A stretch of 64,000 bases of DNA from Tricholoma matsutake. Its lineage: Eukaryota; Basidiomycota; Agaricomycetes; Agaricales; Tricholomataceae. This document shows positions 57,060 to 64,000 of the stretch, one piece after another. The notes beneath the pieces were generated by a model. The model had not been told where the DNA came from and did not search any database. It worked only from the letters and a program-made list of their open reading frames with translations. The DNA lies in the NCBI GenBank assembly GCA_026075535.2, contig AP026538.1:1054001-1118000 (forward strand), in the 5' to 3' direction. The position numbers and the translations under genes are program-made. Positions within the stretch are counted from its first letter, which is position 1. Each line of letters starts with the position of its first letter.

Positions 57060-58075
57060 ATGAATGTTACAGCTCAACAAGTCCTTGGCCACATCAGTCA
57101 GATTGAGCAGGCTGTTTGAAACAGCCTTCAAACACGAAACATCAAGGCTGTCATGAGGGAACAAAAATGGGCACTTGTAAGTAAAATACTATCAGGATGA
57201 CAGTGGGAGTAATATACTGTAGAACACATTATTTTCATGGCAAAGACAGGATCTTGGGGAGGATTTGAAAGCAGCATTCAGTGCCAAGTCTTTCTTGTGG
57301 GGTTTTTTGGTAGCATGGGGAAGTTCTGATAGAACAGGAGATGAGATTTTCATGGAAGGTCAGCTTTGCGCGATGAAGAAATTTGACAAGAAAGGTGGGA
57401 TTGTGGGAACCTCAGGGGTTTTGGCATTGGGAGTGGGAGGTGGAGCAGCCACTGGTCCTTCAAGATCAGGAGCGGGAGTGGCAGGTGGGGGTGCGGGAAT
57501 TGGAATGGGAATGGGACAAGGGAAGGGAGCGGGATGATGGAGGGGAACAGGAGTGGGAGTGGGAACAGGAACAGGAACAGGAATGGGGATGGGGACAGGA
57601 ATGGGAACGGGAGCAGGACGGGGATGGGAATGGGAATGGGAACAGTAGCAGGAACAGGAGCAGGAGCAGGAGCTTGAGGGGAGACCAGGCAAAGGAAACC
57701 ACAGGCACCAGCAGAGCCATTGGGATCCAGGTCATGCCAGCCAGAACATCGATGCCCAGATGCACGCCCATCGGCACCACCCACCCCAACCACTCCAGCA
57801 AGACCAAGTGGGAGTGGCAGGACCAGGCGACTTCAGAGCAGCAGTGGGAGCTCTGGTGAGGATTTAGAAAATGATGGGGAATCAGAGGGGATGGAAAGTG
57901 ATGGAGATGGATTGTTGGAGCAAAAGGAGCAAAGGGAACAATGGTGACAACGGGTGCATGGAGCAGTAAGGCCCACTCCCTGAATATGATGCTTCTGGCT
58001 TGGGCAACAATGTCACAAACAGGTCAATGGGAAGGGCACATGTTTCAAATGTGGGAAGGGCAATGTACATCATTC
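57060..58075 (+). pseudogene. KDZ gene b, copy B, truncated
   Basis: ATG 57060 (MNVTAQQVLGHISQIEQAV) is followed by TGA where copy A has arginine. The intron at about 57178-57235 and the FLWGFLVAWG segment are conserved. The Ala/Pro region of copy A is here a GGGAAT/GGGAGT-type expansion (57420-57670). The zinc cluster is partly kept (GKGTCFKCGKGNV, about 58030-58065). The C-terminal half is missing; gene c follows at once. Confidence 0.55.
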
Positions 58076-59875
58076 AACAGAGTTGCACTTGTGTTTGAGT
58101 TGTGTGCCTGTTCTGCTGTCGACCTTTGGCCAGGTTTCTTTGGCTTGGATTTGCGTTTTGCAGCTTTTATGGCTCTTGATTGTGAATGCGGGTTGGGAGA
58201 AGATGCAGCTAAGCCTTGGGATTGGCCCTCGGGGTTGGGCACAGGCATGGGCATGGGAGTGGGAATGGGAGCAGCTGAGTCAGCACTGGCCACTGAGTTG
58301 TCCGCACTGGGCACAGCAGTGGTAGCAGCAGTGGGGGAGTCTACATCGGGCATGGCAGCAGCATCTGCATTATGTTGGCCCATGTGTTTGCACATCCGTT
58401 GAGAAGGTGTAGGGCTATTCAAATCATTAGGATATTGCACAGGAGAGACACTACCATCATGTAGCTTGATTCTTTTGAACCTGAATGCCCTCTCAGGGCC
58501 CTGTGCCATTTGCCACTGCAGAATGTGGTTGAAGAAGTCTTCTATGACACTCTTTTGCATGTTCCATGGGTCTGTCCATTTGAACCTGGCTGGGAGATAT
58601 TCTGGATTGATGAATGTCCATGTGTGCTTGGCAATTGCTGTGAATGGGACATGGCAAGTATGACCATTGTTTGCTAGTTCTGCATGCAGATAAGTAACAA
58701 CTCATTGAAAAGGAAGTGATCATACTGTAATGCTGCCCAACATACAACTTAAGCCATTCCTCCAGCTCTTTTTTCTTGTACAGTGAGCCTTTCCATGGTG
58801 TGGGTAGGATGGGGAACCCATCGCTCGTCATCTCAAGTTGGATTTGCATTGAGTCACCATGTGCTGTTGACCTTGAAGCAACGTCTGATGCATGTAAAGC
58901 CTTGATATAGCCCATGAAGTGATGCTTGAGCTCTGTGATCTCATTATTATATGTGTCTATGAAGGATCATGCAGGGGTGGCCATCAATGATGAAACATTT
59001 TCGTGACTGTGATTGGGAGTGGGATCAGCAACTGCAGCGGAAGATTTTCACTCACATGTCAACAACCATCAAACCATCAGGTGCAGTGTAGGCCATGAAT
59101 GTCACAGAAAGCACCCCCATTTCTAGCCATTGTTGTCGTGCAGTCTCCTCCACATGCTTAACCAGGTTCTTCTCTGCTTGACTGCAAAACATCAATAACA
59201 TCATTGGCAGTGGCAATGGCAATGGGTTAACATACATTCGCTTCATTTTCTCTGTATAACCTTCCCCCTCCATTTTCTCCTGCTCGGCCTCAAGCATGGC
59301 CTTCTCCTGTGCAGTCATGCTTTCAAAAACCCTCTTGATGGCTGGCAGTCGGTTCGGGAACCATCCAGGCATACTTGTGGATGCATCCTGAACACCTAAC
59401 ATATCTCCAATCTCTTTCCAAACTCGGTCCTGGTGTAAGCTCCAGATCACTTCTGATCGCTTCACTTTGAAGTTGTTTGACTTCCTTGAGGAGCCTTTTG
59501 TCATTCGCCAGTTGTTCCAAAGCCAGTTTGTTAGTTCCTGGCAATGTGATCAATAATACAACATTGAATGGGATGATGCCCCACCTTGGCATGCATGCAA
59601 CTCTCCTCTGGATCTATTGGGGTCATCTCAATTGATGCCCAGTAATTAAATGTGGTGGGGAGAATGTTAGTCCTGAGTATTCGCAATTGGGCAGCTTTTG
59701 ATTCCTGAGATTGGAATCCATCTTTATAAGGTTTGATGATCTTCCACTCTTTGACCATATATTGGCTCCCCTTCCAGTACCGTCTGTGTCCTGGGTTCTC
59801 TGATGGCTCAGGTGGCATTGGAGGGGATTGATGTGGAGGAAGGAATTGTCCTTGCCTTTGGGTTTCACTTGTCAT
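58045..59875 (-). pseudogene. KDZ gene c, copy B
   Basis: ATG 59875 (MTSETQRQGQFLPP), ENPGHRRYWKGSQYM, ILPTTFNYWASIE, RSEVIWSLHQDRV, TSMPGWFPNRLPAIK, ARQQWLEMGVLSVTFMAY, DGFPILPTPWK and AQGPERAFRFKRIK, in the same order as copy A. It keeps CGA at 59515-59517 where copy A has TGA. It lacks the AQV minisatellite tail. Confidence 0.6.
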
Positions 59876-59959
59876 TTGGCATGAGGATCACATGAGGATA
59901 ACACAAGGTCAATAGTACAATAAATAGCCCATCAACGCAATTGATTCCCCCCAATCATC

Positions 59960-62900
59960 ATGAGCCTGACAAGAGCTCCTTACAAGTGAAAGAGACAATC
60001 AAAGAACAATGCCACCCTGTGTGAGGACAATGATGGTGCAGTGGATACTGTCACACAGAAGGAAGTTGAGGTCAACATGAGACATGGACCAAAAACAAAG
60101 TGTATCAAGGTTCCCTTGCCTCCAGTTACAGAAGAACATGGTGAATTGAGTTCAGCTGGTATCCACAACAATCCAGGTCTTGCTCCAGAATGGGATATGC
60201 AATAACCTCAGGTGGCCAATGAGCCAGTTTGGCCATGGATCGGCATGGTCAGTTTCTGACATTGATTCACTTACCAAGGCTCATGTACAAATAACAGAGG
60301 CAGCGAGACTATGTCTTGGAGTTTGTCGGACAAATAAATGAGCTGCTGCAAGCATCCCTGTCTTGGGAGGCATGGTCAATTGACAAACAAGTTTGCAACC
60401 ACTGTTCATTCAATAAATGGGCAATTTGGAGATGTGTTGATTGTTCACTAGGAAGAATGCTTTGCTGAACATGTATGCAGGTAACACACAGGCAAAATCC
60501 CTTCCATTGCATTGAATCTTGGGCTGGCATGCACTTTTGCAGGGCCAAGTTATGGGAGGTTGGCACATACCTCTTAGTTCAGCACCAGACAGATCAGCCA
60601 ATTTGCAATGCTCTTCAGTTCCAAATGGAATATCTGGAAACATTCAAGGACATGAAGGAACAAGCAGAACAAGAGTCAGCCAATTGGGAAGGTGATGATC
60701 AGCATTGGCCTTCATCACATCAATCAGCATCAGCCCCATATCATGAGTTGGGAGCGGCAACGGCAATGGCAATGGCAATGGCAGATGAAGCGGGGGATGA
60801 TGAAGCATTTTTAGATTCCCTTGATGAGCTTCTGATTCAAGCGCACAATACATATGTTGATGATAGTACAAGACTTCTTTGATGGCAATGATGCACATGA
60901 AGTTGAACATGCTGATGAAGACATCCATGGGTTTGATCCATATTTGCCTAATGCTACTGAAACAGCTGAATGCATGAGGACCGATGCTGCTCCCGCTCCC
61001 AATGCCGATGCCGATATTACATTCAGACCACCCACTGCCAATGCCTTGAACAACAGTTACATCCATGTGGTGCATATGAATGGAATACATCACTTGGCGA
61101 TGGTTACCTGCCAGTGTCAAGGGGAGCACAGAATTCCCTTGGACCTGGTAAGCAGTAACTTGCTATCCACCAGCTTCAACAAAATATGCACTCTTTTCAC
61201 TGTGCATGTCCTGGATCATTTTTGGCTCTGTAGTCTGGAATTGAAGGCATCAGCCTACCAGTTTTACCAATTGATTCAGTGCATCACATTGCCAATGAGG
61301 CCTGCAGAAGTGGTCAACCTCTACCATGAGCTTTGGCGCATGTCCCACTTATGGTGTTGGATGAAAAGATTGAAGTGGGCTGGGTATGGTCACAATAAAA
61401 AGATCCATTGAAACCTGAACCAGGATCACTCGCCAACTTCTGTCCAGCTTGTCCTCAAGTAGGCATAAATATACCAGAAAATTGGAAGGATAATGAGAAC
61501 TGGTGGGTGATTAAGCACCTGTTTTGTGCAGTGGTCTCTAAAATGATATTACACCTTAGATTTGTTTTTAAACACATATTTGTGGCTGATGGCAATTTCA
61601 AAGCTGACCATGTTCAGCAGAAAAACTCTGATACTGATATATGGCTATTGGATGGAGCTGGGATGGCCCCAAATCAGGCTGAATACAAGCAGTTTCTTCA
61701 AGATGCCATAGAACAATTAACAGTAAGTACACTTCCCTTGCCACTGCCACTGCCATTGCCACTGCCATTCCTGTGGCTGTGGCTGTGGCTGTTCCCGCCC
61801 CCACTCCTGTGCCCACATCTGATCTGATCTGTGCCCCTTTTGCAGAAGGCACCTTGTGAAAATAAATTCCTAGCCATTGTGAATGCTTTTCTGGGATCAA
61901 AGGCATGTGATAGGACTGGAGTAGCTGCCATTGCATGTGTGTGACATGGATGTTATGCACCCAATGCATTGGTAGACTTGTTCTGGGGAGAACAGCAAAA
62001 GAACGTTGACTTTGCTTTCCTTCAAGCACTGAAGACTACCAGGGTTGACCCTCAACAGGGAGTAATGCTGATTTATGACATTGTCTGCCAGTACATCATC
62101 TACCTTCTGGAGCACATTGGTCCACATCTTCCAGCTGACCTCACCATTGACCAGGCCATTGGGCTTATGCATGTATATGGTCACAAGGACAAATGCTTTT
62201 TTTGCTATGCTCCATCTTTCATTCCAGGCTCTGGCATCGTAGCAGGAGAAATACTAGAGTCTCTGTGGTCATCACTGAATTCCATTTCCCCAACAGTCAG
62301 GACAGCGACCTTGCCACATCGGGCAGAAATTCTGGATGATCATGCTATGGACTCAAATCACAGGAAAATGCTTGGCATGACCACTATGTGGTGTGCAAAC
62401 CCTTGAGATCTCCATGCAACTCAGCAAGCACCATGCTGACCTTACAGCAGCATTTGGTCAACAGGTGGTCCAAAGATGGGAGGATGAAGTGACTGCAGCA
62501 GAATCACTCAGGCTGACAGATGTTAAGGCCATGGATATCTACCCCACTTGAGGATTGGGAGTGGGAGTGGGAATGGCATTGGCATTGGCATTGGCAATGG
62601 GAGCGGCACCAGCACCAGTTCAATCTGCAGTTGAGGAGTGGATTGATTTTGCAATCATTGTTCAACAAATGCAGTAAGTACTGCCTAACATACTCATATA
62701 TCACAACCCATTGTTGGTGTACACCAGGATTGAATTATGAGACAAAGTCTGCTGACTTGGTACATCACCAAATGTTTCTGACATGCAATCTGTTCAAAGG
62801 GAAAGGGAAGCTCTCACATCCCACATGTAAACCTTAACAGATTTACAAAATGCTGCCAATGTTGCCGACCATGACATTGCTCCATCACAAATCAGTCATT

Positions 62901-63841
62901 ACAATGTTGACAACTCTGATGACTTAGACCCTTCAGATGAAGACACACCTACAGCATCGGGGCCTTCACATCTTCCAGCTGACAGAAATGCTATTCCAGT
63001 TGAGGAGCAACAAGTATACCTCCCATTTAATAGCCCTCTGGCAGAGGTGGAGATTCAGCTCAGGAAGAATCAGGCAAGCCGACTGCTGCATTGGCTGCAG
63101 GAGCTCATTGTGGACAAGTCATTTCAATATTCACACATTATTTGAGCGGCCCCAAGAAAGGTAGTTTGCACACAAGCACGAGCCACTGTCCAGGAGTTGG
63201 TTAACAAAATTGCCCTGCATTCCCAAATGTATAACCATTGCTGAAGCAGATTGGTGGCACTGGATCATGACACTGACACCTTAAATATGTTTCAGCAGTT
63301 AAAAAAGGATGACCTCAACACTAGCACAGCTATTCTGAACCTGAATATGCCAGGCTCCACTAATATTTGTCTGTCCTGGATTTGGCATAATTCTCACATT
63401 TGGACTGGTGTTACTACCTTCCCCGATGCCGCTGCTGCTGCTGTACCCACTCCCACTCCCATTCCCGCTCCCGCTTCCTTTAATGGCCCTGCTCCCAATC
63501 CCGCCAATCGATTCTGGGAATGTACATCTATTTTGTGGCTATTCATTTGCATTGCACTGAACTTCTTGGACAATCAGGCAAGTACATTGGCTTTGCTTGT
63601 GGGCTCAGAGACATAGATGATTTCTGCTGGTCACATATGAAATGCAGTGGACTGTGCGGTATGTCATTTATCACAGTGAATGGTGGCAGTCAGCCTTGCA
63701 CTCAGAAAATACCTTGCCTGGCCCCCTAGCCTATGCTAACCATCAGCGGGCTTTATGGCATGAATTAGCATTCAGGGCTGACACTGCATTTACATCAGCA
63801 AACATCAATTACATCTCCCCTCTACGACCCTCTATTACATA
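59960..63841 (+). pseudogene. KDZ transposase (gene d), copy B
   Basis: ATG 59960; CxC2 cluster (CNHC, RCVDC; a TGA follows LC where copy A has RSC). Core: ADGNFKADH (about 61588), MLIYDIVCQY (about 62065), AGEILESLW (about 62245). C-terminal SWIW and EMQWTVRYVIYHSEW are seen. Frameshifts occur near 60870 and 61400, and stops near 61943, 62405 and 63143. The intron after EQL(T) (about 61723-61846) is filled by GCCACT/GCCATT repeats, at the same place as in copy A. Confidence 0.8.
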
Positions 63842-63868
63842 AACTCGATCATCTTCATCTCTAACCAT

Positions 63869-64000
63869 GATCAACATGTCAAATAAATGTCTCTCAGTCT
63901 TCAACCCTTTTTCTTTACAATTGGGGCTGAAAGGTCTGCTCCAAATGCATACACAGCAGATCATTTGGTATGCAGAGTCCCATTTCCATCAAGTCCTGTT
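63869..64000 (+). pseudogene. KDZ gene e, copy B, start only
   Basis: ATG 63869 (MINMSNKCLSVFNPFSLQLG; IIWYAESHF) parallels the first exon of gene e in copy A. The gene continues beyond the window. Confidence 0.6.

Larger units (their letters stand above)
55594..64000. mobile_element. KDZ DNA transposon, copy B, partial (runs off the window)
   Basis: It begins ACACATAGG with GCTACATTGTA, matching the KDZ A terminus but lacking about 35 bp of it. It carries genes a, b, c, d and the start of e in the same order and orientation as copy A, all decayed. The right end is outside the window. Confidence 0.85.

Noticed and set aside
57265..57860. Glycine/glutamate-rich long frames near KDZ gene b copy B
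   Set aside because: They follow from the GGGAAT/GGGAGT low-complexity expansion rather than conserved coding.

Overview
The window is a dense nest of transposable elements from a filamentous fungus, most likely a mushroom-forming basidiomycete (Agaricomycetes). The reasons are the KDZ and Plavaka DNA transposons, which are typical of those genomes; short GT-AG introns of about 45-60 nt; a P-loop ATPase of a family that is expanded in basidiomycetes; and CpG-depleted repeats. Very little looks like single-copy host sequence. The species cannot be named from the sequence.

Layout. 1-5.8 kb: a reverse-oriented Ty3/gypsy pol fragment, then a forward Ty3/gypsy element whose LTR carries an array of seven hairpins. 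5.8-11 kb: a LINE (endonuclease, RT remnant, RNase H, zinc knuckle) joined directly to the gypsy integrase. 12.1-13.3 kb: a non-autonomous element with GC-rich inverted ends and a 9-bp target duplication. 13.9-18.2 kb: the most host-like part, with a damaged multi-exon P-loop ATPase gene and a possible hypothetical gene. 19.0-31.65 kb: a complete KDZ transposon (copy A) with 215-bp inverted repeats and five genes. 31.9-48.0 kb: a 16-kb Plavaka (CACTA-like) transposon. Its transposase was interrupted by a 1.8-kb non-autonomous element and by a Ty1/copia element, and then split by an inversion; a second, intact Plavaka gene lies at its right end. 48.9-53.9 kb: a complete but decayed Ty1/copia element with both LTRs. 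54.2-55.6 kb: a long fold-back element. 55.6-64 kb: a second, more decayed KDZ copy (B), cut by the window end.

The two KDZ copies share the same gene order: a small coiled-coil protein (a, reverse), a zinc-cluster protein (b, forward), a large protein of unknown function (c, reverse), the transposase (d, forward) and an acidic low-complexity protein (e, forward). Genes a/b and c/d are divergent pairs with short shared promoters. The conserved set suggests that four accessory proteins serve transposition or its regulation; this is inference.

Nearly every nonsense mutation in the elements is TGA at a position where arginine is expected, that is CGA to TGA. This points to cytosine deamination at CpG (methylation-linked decay or RIP-like hypermutation) acting on all families. 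The Plavaka second gene is a notable exception and reads through.
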